Of a stretch of DNA of 64,000 bases, positions 25,111 through 33,629 are shown in pieces. The position numbers and the translations under genes are program-made. The notes under the pieces are model-generated. The model saw only the letters and a program-made list of their open reading frames with translations, was not told where the DNA came from and made no database searches. Position 1 is the stretch's first letter; every line of letters starts with the position of its first letter. This stretch comes from Prescottella defluvii (lineage in GTDB: Bacteria; Actinomycetota; Actinomycetes; Mycobacteriales; Mycobacteriaceae), in assembly GCF_000738775.1 (NCBI RefSeq), contig NZ_JPOC01000007.1, forward strand, positions 62,001 through 126,000, read 5' to 3'.

Positions 25111-26270
25111 TGCTCTCCCCCCTGGACGACTTCCCCGTGCACCAGATCGCCGAGCCGATCCGTCACGTCGGCACCTCCGATCGCAACTTCTACGACCGCT
25201 ACTACTTCAACTGCCACCCCGGACTCGACTACGACGGCGAGCCGCTGTTCCTCATCATCGGTCTCGGCCAGTACCCGAATCTCGGTGTCACGGACGGGTT
25301 CGCGGTACTCCGTCGCGGCAACGACCACATCGTCACCCGTGTCTCGAAGGCTCTCGGCTCGGATCGCATGGATGTCGCGGTCGGACCGCTGCGAATCGAG
25401 GTGATCGAGGGCCTGCACCGTCTGAGGGTCGTCCTCGAGCCCACGCCCGAAGCACCGGACCTGTCGTTCGACCTCGTCTTCGAGTCCGACGTGCCGGCCG
25501 CGCTGGAGGCTCGGCACTTCCACCGTCAGCTCGAGCGGGTCACCTTCGACACGCAGCGATTCGTCCAGACCGGGTCGTGGAGCGGCACCCTCACCGTCGA
25601 CGACGAGACCGTCCCGGTCACCCCTGACACCTGGCGCGGCAACCGCGACCGGTCGTGGGGTGTCCGCCCGGTCGGCGAGGCCGAGCCGCCGGGGCGGCGC
25701 GCGGACCCGTCCATCGCAGGCGAGCAGAACTTCTTCTGGATCTACGCCATCATGCAGTTCGACGACTTCTCGATCGTCGCGATCATGCAGGAGGACCGGC
25801 AGGGCCGCCGCATCATCCAGGATGCCACCCGGGTGTGGACCGACCGCTCCCGTGAACCCGAGTGGCTCGGTCGTCCCGAGCACGACCTGACCTTCATCTC
25901 GGGGGGACGCGAGGTCGCGGCAGGAACGCTCGAGTTCCACCGCCCAGGCGGATACGGCAAGCCCGACGACATCCTCACCGTGGCTTGCGAACCGGTGCTC
26001 CCCCACTACCTCGGGGTAGGCACCGGCTACGGACTCGAGCAGGACTGGCGCCACGGGATGTGGCAGGGCGAACTGGTGGTCCAGGGTCTGCGCGAGAAGG
26101 TTGCCGACATCGAGCCGTGGAAGAAGATGTTCTGTCCGGTCGACAACCTCACCCGGTTCACCCTCCGCGAGAACGGCGAGACGCTAGTCGGTGCCGGACT
26201 TTTCGAGGTTGCGGTCATCGGACCGTGTGACCGGTACGGCTTCACCGGCGTCGGCGACGTCGCCCCCTGA
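25110..26270 (+). CDS. conserved hypothetical protein, all-beta type, coupled to kinase
   Basis: A 386-residue protein that I do not recognise with certainty. It begins at ATG 25110, overlapping the kinase stop (TGATG). It is rich in alternating hydrophobic/charged strands and in Trp/Tyr, without signal peptide or membrane helix. Features include NFYDRYYFNCHPGLDYDG, GLGQYPNLGVTDGFAVLRRG and RDRSWGVRPV. It resembles the mycobacterial/rhodococcal hypothetical proteins of the lipocalin or tocopherol-cyclase-like type. Translational coupling with the kinase and shared TetR control suggest a joint lipid- or terpenoid-related role; this is inference. Confidence 0.7.
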   Translation: MLSPLDDFPVHQIAEPIRHVGTSDRNFYDRYYFNCHPGLDYDGEPLFLIIGLGQYPNLGVTDGFAVLRRGNDHIVTRVSKALGSDRMDVAVGPLRIEVIEGLHRLRVVLEPTPEAPDLSFDLVFESDVPAALEARHFHRQLERVTFDTQRFVQTGSWSGTLTVDDETVPVTPDTWRGNRDRSWGVRPVGEAEPPGRRADPSIAGEQNFFWIYAIMQFDDFSIVAIMQEDRQGRRIIQDATRVWTDRSREPEWLGRPEHDLTFISGGREVAAGTLEFHRPGGYGKPDDILTVACEPVLPHYLGVGTGYGLEQDWRHGMWQGELVVQGLREKVADIEPWKKMFCPVDNLTRFTLRENGETLVGAGLFEVAVIGPCDRYGFTGVGDVAP

Positions 26271-26298
26271 GTACACCACCACCACGAAGGGACACGAG

Positions 26299-27267
26299 AT
26301 GAAGGCTGGTTCCAGCCCGTTACGCACGCGGACCGTCCGGTCCGCGACAGCACTACTTCTGGCCGGAGGAATGTTCCTCTCCGGCAACATGCTCGCCTCG
26401 GCACAGGAGGTACCCGCTCTACCCGATCTGGGCGGCCTGATCCCCACGGAAGCCCTAGGGTCCCTCGGCACCGCCTCGTCCGACGTCCATCCCGATACGA
26501 CGCCGCGCCTGGCATCGATCCCCAACTTCCGGGACGTCGCCGGAAGCGAGGGTGGCGGCTACGAGGGCCTCGCCGGTCGCCACCTCAAGCGCGGCGTGCT
26601 CTACCGGTCCGACGCACTCCCGTCCGCCAGCGACGAGGACCTCGCAACCCTGTCGTCGCTGAACGTCACGCACATCTACGACCTCCGCGGCGAATCCGAG
26701 ATCGCCAATCCGCTGGTCGGCGGTCCCGACCGGATCCCGGAGGGCGTCGGGTACACCAACATCCCCGTCGAGTTCGGGGACCTGATCGCGCTCGCGCAGA
26801 CCATCGAGTCGCCCGAGCAGGGCCGTCAGTTCATGGAGGACACCAACCGCAGCTTCGTCACCGATCCGGCGCGGCGCGCGAGCTTCAAGCAGTTGCTGAC
26901 GGAGATCGCCGACAGCGACGGCCCCGTTCTCTTCCACTGCAGTGCAGGTAAGGACCGTGCCGGCTGGATCGCCGCGCTGCTCCTCACCATCTCCGGAGTT
27001 TCCGAGCAGACGGTCTTCGACGACTACCTGCTCAGCAACGAGTATCTGGCCGAGTCGAACGCCGCCACGCTCACCCAGATCCGGGGCGCACTCGGCGACC
27101 AGGCCGCGCTGAACCTCGAGCCGATCCTGACCGCCGAGCGGAGCTACCTCGCGGCCGGCTTCGAACAGATGCGGACCGACTACGGCGGCCCGGTCTCCTA
27201 CCTCGCCGACGGTCTCGGTCTCGAGCAGACGACCATCGCGAAGCTTGCGAGCAAGCTCTCTCTCTGA
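26299..27267 (+). CDS. secreted tyrosine phosphatase (PtpB-like, Y_phosphatase3)
   Basis: A 322-residue exported phosphatase. Residues 1-35 are a signal peptide (ASA before Gln36). The domain carries IPNFRDVAG near residue 74, the RGVLYRSDAL segment, IYDLRGESE and the CX5R loop HCSAGKDRAGW with C214 and R220. This matches the tyrosine/serine phosphatase group that includes Mycobacterium PtpB and Listeria LipA, which accept phosphotyrosine and phosphoinositides. It differs from PtpB in having an obvious Sec signal. A strong terminator follows. Confidence 0.9.
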   Translation: MKAGSSPLRTRTVRSATALLLAGGMFLSGNMLASAQEVPALPDLGGLIPTEALGSLGTASSDVHPDTTPRLASIPNFRDVAGSEGGGYEGLAGRHLKRGVLYRSDALPSASDEDLATLSSLNVTHIYDLRGESEIANPLVGGPDRIPEGVGYTNIPVEFGDLIALAQTIESPEQGRQFMEDTNRSFVTDPARRASFKQLLTEIADSDGPVLFHCSAGKDRAGWIAALLLTISGVSEQTVFDDYLLSNEYLAESNAATLTQIRGALGDQAALNLEPILTAERSYLAAGFEQMRTDYGGPVSYLADGLGLEQTTIAKLASKLSL

Positions 27268-27284
27268 CGGCTGCTCGCAATACG

Positions 27285-27320
27285 CCCGGACGGTCCTGCC
27301 CCCGACCAGGACCGTCCGGG
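27285..27320 (+). terminator. terminator hairpin after tyrosine phosphatase
   Basis: CCCGGACGGTCCTG (27285-27298) and CAGGACCGTCCGGG (27307-27320) form a perfect 14 bp stem with an 8-base loop, followed by TTCCGTCGTG. It starts 17 bp after the phosphatase stop. Confidence 0.8.
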
Positions 27321-27432
27321 TTCCGTCGTGTTACCGCCGCGGCACGGACCGATCGCCGGTAGCGTCGCGGCCACGAAGAGCAGTTCCCGCGTCATCGACC
27401 GGCAGGATCCGCGACGACCTCAGGAGCATCCC

Positions 27433-27840
27433 GTGGCCTCTCGACTCAACCCCTACATCAGCTTCGCCGGCACCGCGCGCGACGCGATGGAGTTCTACAA
27501 GGGTGTCTTCGGCGGCACCCTGAACATGAGCACGTTCGGCGAGTTCGGCGCACCGGCCCCCGAAGACCAGATCATGCACGCGACACTCGAGACCGACAGC
27601 GGCTTCACGATCATGGGTGCGGACATCCCGCCCGGCATCGAGCGGACGCTCGGTACCGACATGGCGGTGAGCCTGAGCGGCGACGACGACGCCGAACTGC
27701 GCGGCTACTGGAGCGCGCTGGCCGGGTCCGGCACCGTGGACGTGCCCCTCGAGAAGCAGATGTGGGGTGACACCTTCGGGGCGTGCACCGACCGCTACGG
27801 GGTCTCGTGGATGGTGAATATCACGGAACCGGCGTCCTGA
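27433..27840 (+). CDS. VOC/PhnB-like protein (glyoxalase fold)
   Basis: A 135-residue protein of the PhnB/3-demethylubiquinone-methyltransferase-like branch of the vicinal-oxygen-chelate superfamily. Features are NPYISFAGTARDAMEFYKGVFGG at the N-terminus, IMHATLE, FTIMGADIP and WGDTFGACTDRYGVSWMVNI at the end. The function is unknown; members bind small molecules or resistance substrates. GTG 27433 is chosen because AGGAG lies 7 bases upstream. Confidence 0.85.
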   Translation: MASRLNPYISFAGTARDAMEFYKGVFGGTLNMSTFGEFGAPAPEDQIMHATLETDSGFTIMGADIPPGIERTLGTDMAVSLSGDDDAELRGYWSALAGSGTVDVPLEKQMWGDTFGACTDRYGVSWMVNITEPAS

Positions 27841-27932
27841 CTGCAACAAAACTCCCGGTGAGTTGCCTTCGCCTCCATTCATGACCACACTCGCCTTTGG
27901 CCTAGACGACAGAGCGTGATCAGGAAGGTCCC

Positions 27933-28664
27933 ATGGACAGCAGCTCGCCCAAGACGACCGTCGTTGTACCTACATACAACGAACGCGACAATCTGCCCAA
28001 GCTCGTCGAGCTGCTGGCGGCGCTGGAGGTACCGAACCTGCACCTGCTGGTCGTCGACGACAACTCCCCCGACGGCACCGGCGACGTCGCCGAGAAACTC
28101 GCGATCGACTCCCCGCTCTCCATCGGGGTGCTGCACCGCACCGAGAAGGACGGTCTGGGCCGCGCCTACGTGGCCGGTATGACCCGTGCCCTCGCCGAGG
28201 GCGCCGACATCGTCGTGCAGATGGACGCCGACCTGTCGCACCCGGCAGAGGTCATCCCCACGATGATCCGCACGCTGACGTCCACCGATGCCGCCGTCGT
28301 CCTCGGCTCCCGGTACGTTCCGGGCGGCGCGGTCGCCAGCGACTGGCCGTGGCATCGCAAGGCGCTGTCGGCGTTCGCCAACCGGTACGTCAATGCGATC
28401 CTGCGACTCGGGGTCAAGGATGCGACCGCCGGATTCAAGGCCTGGCACGCCCGCACGCTGGAGGCGATCGATGTCTCGTCGATCCACAGCAACGGCTACT
28501 CCTTCCAGGTGGAGATGAACTACCGGACCACCAGCCGCGGGATGAAGATCGCCGAGGTGCCGATCCGGTTCGAGGAGCGCATCGAGGGCGTGTCGAAGAT
28601 GAGCCTGGGCGTGCAGCTCGAGTCGGCACTGGTGCCGTGGAAGCTGCGGTTCGGCAGCCGCTGA
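27933..28664 (+). CDS. ppm1: polyprenol-phosphate mannose synthase Ppm1
   Basis: A 243-residue GT2 glycosyltransferase that makes polyprenyl-phosphomannose from GDP-mannose, the donor for lipomannan and protein mannosylation. Typical features are VVVPTYNERDNLPKLVELL, VDDNSPDGTGDVA, QMDADLSHPAEVIP (DxD motif) and VLGSRYVPGGAV. It lacks the membrane or apolipoprotein N-acyltransferase domain fused to Ppm1 in Mycobacterium tuberculosis. It is convergent with the amidohydrolase gene; the two stops are 5 bp apart. Confidence 0.93.
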   Translation: MDSSSPKTTVVVPTYNERDNLPKLVELLAALEVPNLHLLVVDDNSPDGTGDVAEKLAIDSPLSIGVLHRTEKDGLGRAYVAGMTRALAEGADIVVQMDADLSHPAEVIPTMIRTLTSTDAAVVLGSRYVPGGAVASDWPWHRKALSAFANRYVNAILRLGVKDATAGFKAWHARTLEAIDVSSIHSNGYSFQVEMNYRTTSRGMKIAEVPIRFEERIEGVSKMSLGVQLESALVPWKLRFGSR

Positions 28665-28684
28665 CCCGGCTAACCCACCGGGTC
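28663..28684. terminator. short bidirectional hairpin between ppm1 and amidohydrolase
   Basis: GACCCGG (28663-28669) pairs with CCGGGTC (28678-28684), 7 bp, spanning the two convergent stop codons. It is short, so a weak candidate. Confidence 0.4.
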
Positions 28685-29854
28685 ACCGAGGCGGTACGCC
28701 CTGCGGGCGTTCCCCTCGGCGATCATCCCCACGATCCGTGCGGCGTCGGCTTCGCTCCATTCCCCCTGCGCCACTGAGGTTTCGAGACACCTGGACAGGG
28801 CGTGACGGAACACGGCGGCGCCGACGTGGAACAGTTCGGGCAGGCCGTAGCCGTCGGTGGAGAACAGCACCGACCCGAACGGTGCCAGTTCCAGCAGCTC
28901 ACCGAGGATCCGCGCTGCGCCGACACTTCCGACGTTGTGCAGCGCGAGACCGACGTCGACGAACACGTGGTCGAACACCTGCGCCAGGTACCCGGCGTGC
29001 CGGTGGAACGGGTAGTTGTGCAGCAGCATGATCGGTATGCCGCGGTCCGCGGTGGCGCGCAGCAACGGCATCAGCAGCAGCGGGTCGGCGCGGGACAGGT
29101 CGGTGTCGGCGTCGCCGTACCCGACGTGGAACTGGATCGGCAGCCCGGCGTCGACTGCGGTCCAGATCAGGAACCGGGTCAGCATCGCATCGGCCAGCCG
29201 TGCCGGCGCACCGCCCGCGATATCCGCCGCCCACCGCGCAGTGGCCGTGTAGACCGCCGCATCGGAGGGCGGTTCGGGGGGAAGATCCAGTCCCACCCGA
29301 TAGGCCGCGATGGTCTTGAACGCGACCGCGTTCCCGGCAGCTGTCCGAACCTGTTCGCGGAACCGATCCGCGAAGTCCGACGGGCCGTGGTCGACGATCA
29401 CCCGCTCCGCCACCGATTCCAGACGCACCACCTCACGGGCAGTTCCACCGGTGAACGCGGCCAACTCCCCGGGTGTCGTCAGGCGTTCCGGCCGAAAGCC
29501 GGTATCGACCAGATGATCGGAGATCCCGGTCGCGCGCAGCAGCCGCCGGGCCACCTCGTCGGCGCCGAGTTCGGCGCGGCGTGCGAGGTAGCCGTCGGCG
29601 CCGCTGTGCGGTTCCAACCCCAGCACCGGCGCGCACAGTCGCCGCACCGCGAATCCGACCTGGGTGTCGAAGAGACTGCCGTGCCACGGGCCGGACGCCG
29701 CGGCCTCGCACAGCAACGCCTCGAAGGCGGGCCGGTCGAGTGGTTCGCGCACGATGCCGTGGCAGTGATGATCGACGAGGGGAATCGTGTCGACCAACTG
29801 CGCGATCGGGCTATCGCCGGACGGCACCGGCGTATCGTCTGGGAACGGCGCCAT
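28670..29854 (-). CDS. amidohydrolase (FluG N-terminal-domain type)
   Basis: A 394-residue TIM-barrel amidohydrolase of the amidohydrolase-2 branch. Metal-binding features are VDHHCHG at residues 27-33, QFHVGYGDADTDLS, LLHNYPFHRHAGYLA and the STDGYGLPEL Asp near the C-terminus. The closest familiar arrangement is the amidohydrolase half of FluG. Its neighbour, divergent by 45 bp, encodes a glutamine-synthetase-like protein, the other half of FluG. The pair may add or remove a gamma-glutamyl group on an amine; the substrate is unknown. Confidence 0.85.
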   Translation of the reverse strand: MAPFPDDTPVPSGDSPIAQLVDTIPLVDHHCHGIVREPLDRPAFEALLCEAAASGPWHGSLFDTQVGFAVRRLCAPVLGLEPHSGADGYLARRAELGADEVARRLLRATGISDHLVDTGFRPERLTTPGELAAFTGGTAREVVRLESVAERVIVDHGPSDFADRFREQVRTAAGNAVAFKTIAAYRVGLDLPPEPPSDAAVYTATARWAADIAGGAPARLADAMLTRFLIWTAVDAGLPIQFHVGYGDADTDLSRADPLLLMPLLRATADRGIPIMLLHNYPFHRHAGYLAQVFDHVFVDVGLALHNVGSVGAARILGELLELAPFGSVLFSTDGYGLPELFHVGAAVFRHALSRCLETSVAQGEWSEADAARIVGMIAEGNARRAYRLGDPVG

Positions 29855-29899
29855 CTACGCCATTGTGCCGCTGATCGGGTAGCGCGCGAGGGAGATGCG

Positions 29900-31300
29900 A
29901 TGGATCGGCACGATCGTGACCGGCGAGCTCTCGAAGCCGCCCGGCTGACCCGGCGGCTCACCGAGCACGGAGTCGTCGGGGTCGCCCTGACCTGGGTCGA
30001 CAACAGCGGTGTCCACCGGATGAAGGCGGTTCCCGTCGAGCGGTTCGAGCGGGCCGCGACGTGGGGCGTGGGCGCCTCCCCCGTGTTCGATGCGTTCACC
30101 CCGGACGACACCATCGTCGTCGGCCGCTTCGCGGGCGGACCGGTGGGCGACCTGCGCCTGCTCCCCGACCTGGACCGGGTGACGGTGCTGTCCGCGCTGC
30201 CCGGATGGGCGTGGGCACCCGTCGATCGGTACACCCAGGACGGCGACCGGCATCCGCAGGATTCCCGCGGTCTGCTGCGCCGCGCCGTCGCTCAGCTCGC
30301 CGAGGACGATCTGACGGCGAAGGCGGCATTCGAGATCGAGTGGGTGGTCGGGCAGGACTCGGAAGCCTCGAACGCCTCGGACGCCTCGGCCGGCTTCGTG
30401 CCCGCCACCCGCGGTCCGGCGTACGGAGTCACCCGTCTGGTGGAGCGGTCCGGCTACCTCGCCGACGTGCTGTCCGCGCTGCGCGACCAGGACATCCGGG
30501 TGGAACAGATCCATCCCGAGTACGCGGCCGGCCAGTTCGAGGTGTCCGTGACGGCCGAGGACCCGCTCGGGGCGGCGGACACGTTCGTGCTGGTACGCGA
30601 GACGATCCGTGCCGTCTCGCTGCGGCACGGGATGCGGGCGTCGTTCTCCCCCAAGGTCGACGCCGCCGGGGTCGGCAACGGCGGTCACGTGCACCTGTCG
30701 CTGTGGCGCGAGGGAATCAACCTGCACAGCGGGGGCGACGGTCCGTGCCGGATCACCGACACCGCCGAGTCGTTCGCGGCGGGGATCCTGGACCGGCTAC
30801 CGGCACTGCTGGCCGTCGGGGCACCGTCCGCCGCAAGCTATCTGCGGCTGGTGTCGGGCGCATGGGCGGCACCGTTCCAGGTGTGCGGGCACGAGAACCG
30901 GGAGGCGGCGCTGCGGTTGATCACCGGCAGCAGCGGCGACGAGGCCGGCGCGGCGAACCTCGAGGTGAAGGTCCTCGACCAGTCGGCCAATCCGTACCTG
31001 TGCATGGCCGGTCTGCTGTTCGCCGGGATGTGGGGTGTCCGGGCCGGGCTGCGCCTGCCGCCACTGGTCGACGTCGATCCGGCGACGCTGCCGGAGGAAG
31101 AATTCATACGCCGCGGGATCCGGCGCCTCCCCTCGTCACTCTCCGAATCCACCGATGCCTTCGAGGCCGACACACTGCTCACCCACGAGTTCGGCACCGA
31201 ACTCGCCGCCACGATCGTGGACGTGCACCGCGCCGAGATCGAACGGTTCCGCGGTGCCACCGACGATGAGATCGCCGCGGCGCTGCGGTGGGCGTTCTGA
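29900..31300 (+). CDS. glutamine-synthetase-like gamma-glutamyl ligase
   Basis: A 466-residue GS-fold protein from ATG 29900 (GAGGGAGA upstream). The N-terminal beta-grasp domain has VALTWVDNSGVHRMKAVP. The catalytic part has EQIHPEYAAGQFEVS, ASFSPKVDAAGVGNGGHVHLSLW (ATP/glutamate region) and GHENREAALRL. It belongs to the GlnA-like/FluG C-terminal group that ligates glutamate to amines other than ammonia. A short 9-base repeat encodes EASNASDAS (about residues 155-163), absent from the family core. It is divergent from the amidohydrolase. Confidence 0.88.
   Translation: MDRHDRDRRALEAARLTRRLTEHGVVGVALTWVDNSGVHRMKAVPVERFERAATWGVGASPVFDAFTPDDTIVVGRFAGGPVGDLRLLPDLDRVTVLSALPGWAWAPVDRYTQDGDRHPQDSRGLLRRAVAQLAEDDLTAKAAFEIEWVVGQDSEASNASDASAGFVPATRGPAYGVTRLVERSGYLADVLSALRDQDIRVEQIHPEYAAGQFEVSVTAEDPLGAADTFVLVRETIRAVSLRHGMRASFSPKVDAAGVGNGGHVHLSLWREGINLHSGGDGPCRITDTAESFAAGILDRLPALLAVGAPSAASYLRLVSGAWAAPFQVCGHENREAALRLITGSSGDEAGAANLEVKVLDQSANPYLCMAGLLFAGMWGVRAGLRLPPLVDVDPATLPEEEFIRRGIRRLPSSLSESTDAFEADTLLTHEFGTELAATIVDVHRAEIERFRGATDDEIAAALRWAF
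30362..30388. repeat. 9-bp tandem repeat inside GS-like gene
   Basis: Three adjacent 9-base units GAAGCCTCG, AACGCCTCG, GACGCCTCG (30362-30388) differ only in their first two bases and encode Glu/Asn/Asp-Ala-Ser repeats in a surface loop. Confidence 0.75.
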
Positions 31301-31331
31301 CCGGCACCCACCGCAGCGGTTTCCGGCAGGA

Positions 31332-31682
31332 CTACCACCACCAGTCACGGTTGCGGTGCGGGGTGACGACGTCGTCGAACGCCGCATCATCGCCGCGTGC
31401 CCAGTCGCGGCGACCACGATGCAGGCGGGCGGCGGCGGCACGGCGCGCGCGGCGCATGTCGAGACGATGGCCGATCTTGTCGCGGCACACGTTGCACGAA
31501 CAGGTCTTGATACCGGTGTGGACGAATCCCCAGGTGCAGTGAGTCGGGGGCGCGTTCCAATCGGATGCGACACGGGCGGGCAGATCGCAGACCCCGTCAC
31601 GGTGATCGTGGTCGGCGGTGGACGCGACCTCGCGACGGTTCATCAGAACCCACAGCGGGGCGTGGATATCGGTACGGGACAA
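31332..31682 (-). CDS. small Cys-cluster protein, TTG start
   Basis: A 116-residue basic protein of unknown function. The start codon is TTG at 31682, supported by GAGAGG 8 bases upstream and by the conserved-looking opening MSRTDIHAPLWV. The centre has a Cys cluster (CTWGFVHTGIKTCSCNVC) that could bind zinc, followed by an Arg-rich stretch RRARRAAAARLHRGRRD. Proteins opening with SRTD.H.P.W and carrying such clusters recur in actinobacteria and their phages as hypotheticals. It sits alone between the GS-like and cupin genes. Confidence 0.6.
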   Translation of the reverse strand: MSRTDIHAPLWVLMNRREVASTADHDHRDGVCDLPARVASDWNAPPTHCTWGFVHTGIKTCSCNVCRDKIGHRLDMRRARRAAAARLHRGRRDWARGDDAAFDDVVTPHRNRDWWW

Positions 31683-31863
31683 GGCAGTACCTCTCGGGGC
31701 TCACGCGCCCCGGCCCGCTACCCCCGGATGAGGACGGACCGGGGCGACGTTTGGCACACCGCGCCCCGCGCCTGCCGGTGCAGGCGTCGTCCCGTTCGTG
31801 TCATGGCGCCGATCCTGGCACGGGCGTCCGACAACGTCGTGGCACTGTCGAACTCCTTCCCCG

Positions 31864-32187
31864 TCAGCGCAGCACGAACAGCAGCACGACCGAGTCCTCC
31901 GCCGCCTCGAGTCGGTGCACGATCCCGGCATCCAGGTTGACCGCCACCCCCTGTTCGAGGGTGACCGCTCGGCCGCCGGTTTCGAAGGTCACCCGACCGC
32001 TGACGCCCTGCACGAGGATCGGCGCGGCGGCCTTGTGGTCGTCGAGAATCTGACCGGCAGTGAAACTGAGCCGCACCACGGTGACCCCCGGCCCTGCGGA
32101 CAACCGCTCGACTCGCGGTGTCGGCCCCTCCTTGGGCGCGAACGTCGTCAGCCCCTCGATGTGCACCATGTCGGTTCCCTCGGCCAT
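31864..32187 (-). CDS. small cupin-domain protein
   Basis: A 107-residue single-domain cupin from ATG 32187, chosen for GGAGGA 6 bases upstream. It has LSFTAGQILDDHKAAAPILVQGVSGRVTF (first cupin motif, with a single His) and AVNLDAGIVHRLEAAEDSVVLLFVL (second motif). The metal site looks incomplete, with two His, so it may be a binding rather than an enzymatic protein. It is divergent from the MerR regulator, whose palindrome lies in the 58 bp gap. Confidence 0.85.
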   Translation of the reverse strand: MAEGTDMVHIEGLTTFAPKEGPTPRVERLSAGPGVTVVRLSFTAGQILDDHKAAAPILVQGVSGRVTFETGGRAVTLEQGVAVNLDAGIVHRLEAAEDSVVLLFVLR

Positions 32188-32210
32188 GCCGGCTCCTCCC
32201 TCTCGAACTT

Positions 32211-32233
32211 GACCATGACGCAGCGTCATGGTC
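32211..32233. promoter_or_regulatory. perfect palindrome at MerR/cupin divergent promoter
   Basis: GACCATGACGC (32211-32221) and GCGTCATGGTC (32223-32233) are perfect inverted repeats around one A. TTGACC at 32209-32214 and GATGCT at 32234-32239 flank a 19-base spacer filled by the dyad, the hallmark of MerR-type promoters. This predicts transcription starting near 32246, the ATG of MRISDIAQ. Confidence 0.65.
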
Positions 32234-32245
32234 GATGCTGACGAT

Positions 32246-33055
32246 ATGCGCATCAGCGACATCGCACAGGCAGCAGGAACCACGCCCCGCGCGGTTCGTC
32301 ACTACCATCGTCTCGGATTGCTCGCCGAGCCCCGCCGACTCGCGAACGGGTATCGCGAGTACGACCTCACGGACCTCGTCCGGCTCATGCGGATCCGGTG
32401 GCTCGCGTCTGCGGGGGTGCCGTTGGGTTCGGTCTCGTCGATCGTTTCCGCGACCACCGACAACACTGCGGCAGACGACCTCGAGGCCGATCTGACCGCG
32501 TTGATCGACACCGTCGAAGCGGAACGCCGGGTGCTCGAGGCCAAGAGCAGCCGGTTGCAGGAAATGCTCGACGCCCATCGCGCCGGACGCCCGGTCTCGC
32601 CCCTCCCGCCCGGTCTCGCACTGGTCTTCGCCGACCTCGTCGACAACGAGGCCGACCCGGCCGTACGGGCCGAGTTCGAGCAGGAACGGAACGCGTTCGA
32701 GTTGGTGGCGATCTCCGGCACAGCCCCCGAAGCGTTCTACGACGCCACCACCCGTCTGCTCACCGACGCGCACGATCGGGACCGGATCGTGAACCTGTAT
32801 CGACGGTTCGCCGCCGTGCGGGGACTCGATCCGACACGATGCGCGGCCGAGATCGAATCCCTCGCCGAGGCAATGGAAATCCCGGTCCGGACGGTGCTGG
32901 CGGAGGCCGGACTCCTGGAACGATGGCAATCGGCCGGCCCGTCCGGTGACACCGCCCCGCTACCGGTGGCGGACCTCGTCCCCGATCGGGCGCAGGGTGT
33001 CGTCCTCACCCTCCTGCTGCAGCGACTCGGAATCGTGCCCGAGGACGCGCCGTGA
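32246..33055 (+). CDS. MerR-family transcriptional regulator
   Basis: A regulator of about 269 residues from ATG 32246; an ATG at 32228 lies inside the operator and is less likely. The MerR helix-turn-helix is MRISDIAQAAGTTPRAVRHYHRLGLLAEPRR followed by the wing NGYREYDLTDLVRLMRIRWL. Next come a long helix (DDLEADLTALIDTVEAERRVLEAK) and a large C-terminal domain of unknown ligand. The stop overlaps the GTG of the membrane protein by 4 bp. The predicted promoter would give a leaderless transcript. Confidence 0.9.
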   Translation: MRISDIAQAAGTTPRAVRHYHRLGLLAEPRRLANGYREYDLTDLVRLMRIRWLASAGVPLGSVSSIVSATTDNTAADDLEADLTALIDTVEAERRVLEAKSSRLQEMLDAHRAGRPVSPLPPGLALVFADLVDNEADPAVRAEFEQERNAFELVAISGTAPEAFYDATTRLLTDAHDRDRIVNLYRRFAAVRGLDPTRCAAEIESLAEAMEIPVRTVLAEAGLLERWQSAGPSGDTAPLPVADLVPDRAQGVVLTLLLQRLGIVPEDAP

Positions 33056-33603
33056 TCCGGTCACTGTGGTTGTGGTGCCGCGGACGAGTGAACGGCACAG
33101 GCGACGGGGTCTCCACGTTCGGGTACACGGCGGGCACCCTGGGCATGCCGGTGATGTTCCTCGGAGCCACCGTCATCGAGACCGTGGCCATTCACCTGCT
33201 CGTACCGTGGCTGTGGCTGCAGGTGACGCTCCTCGTCCTCACCGTCGTCTCCGTCGTCGCGGTGGCGGGCCTGCTCGCCGACCGCGCCGTCCATCCGCAT
33301 CTGGTGACCGCCGGGGAACTCGTCCTCCGGTCCGGCCGGGCGACGATCCTGTCCGTCGATCGCGATCGCATCATCCGAGCGGTCCCCGGCCGGCGGTTTC
33401 AGCACACCGCCCCCGGCGTCCACGACGGCCGGCTCTACCTACCGGGCCCGGACGGGACCTCCGTCGACATCGACTTCGACGTGCCGGTTCTCGTGGAAAA
33501 CTCCACGGCCGCTCGGAAATTCGATTCGACTGCGGTGACCGGTGTGAGCCTGCACGTCGACGCACCGGCCGACCTGTGCGCCCGTCTCAGCCTGCGATGC
33601 TGA
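33052..33603 (+). CDS. membrane protein coupled to MerR regulator
   Basis: A 183-residue protein from GTG 33052, overlapping the merR stop. Two or three hydrophobic helices (about residues 25-75, including VMFLGATVIETVAIHLLVPWLWLQVTLLVLTVVSVVAVAGLL) are followed by a soluble C-terminal domain with VTAGELVLRSG and VDIDFDVPVLVENS. I do not recognise the family. Translational coupling to the MerR regulator suggests it is one of the regulated functions. Confidence 0.7.
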   Translation: MIRSLWLWCRGRVNGTGDGVSTFGYTAGTLGMPVMFLGATVIETVAIHLLVPWLWLQVTLLVLTVVSVVAVAGLLADRAVHPHLVTAGELVLRSGRATILSVDRDRIIRAVPGRRFQHTAPGVHDGRLYLPGPDGTSVDIDFDVPVLVENSTAARKFDSTAVTGVSLHVDAPADLCARLSLRC

Positions 33604-33629
33604 CGAAATCGATTCTCGTCACGTGAAGT

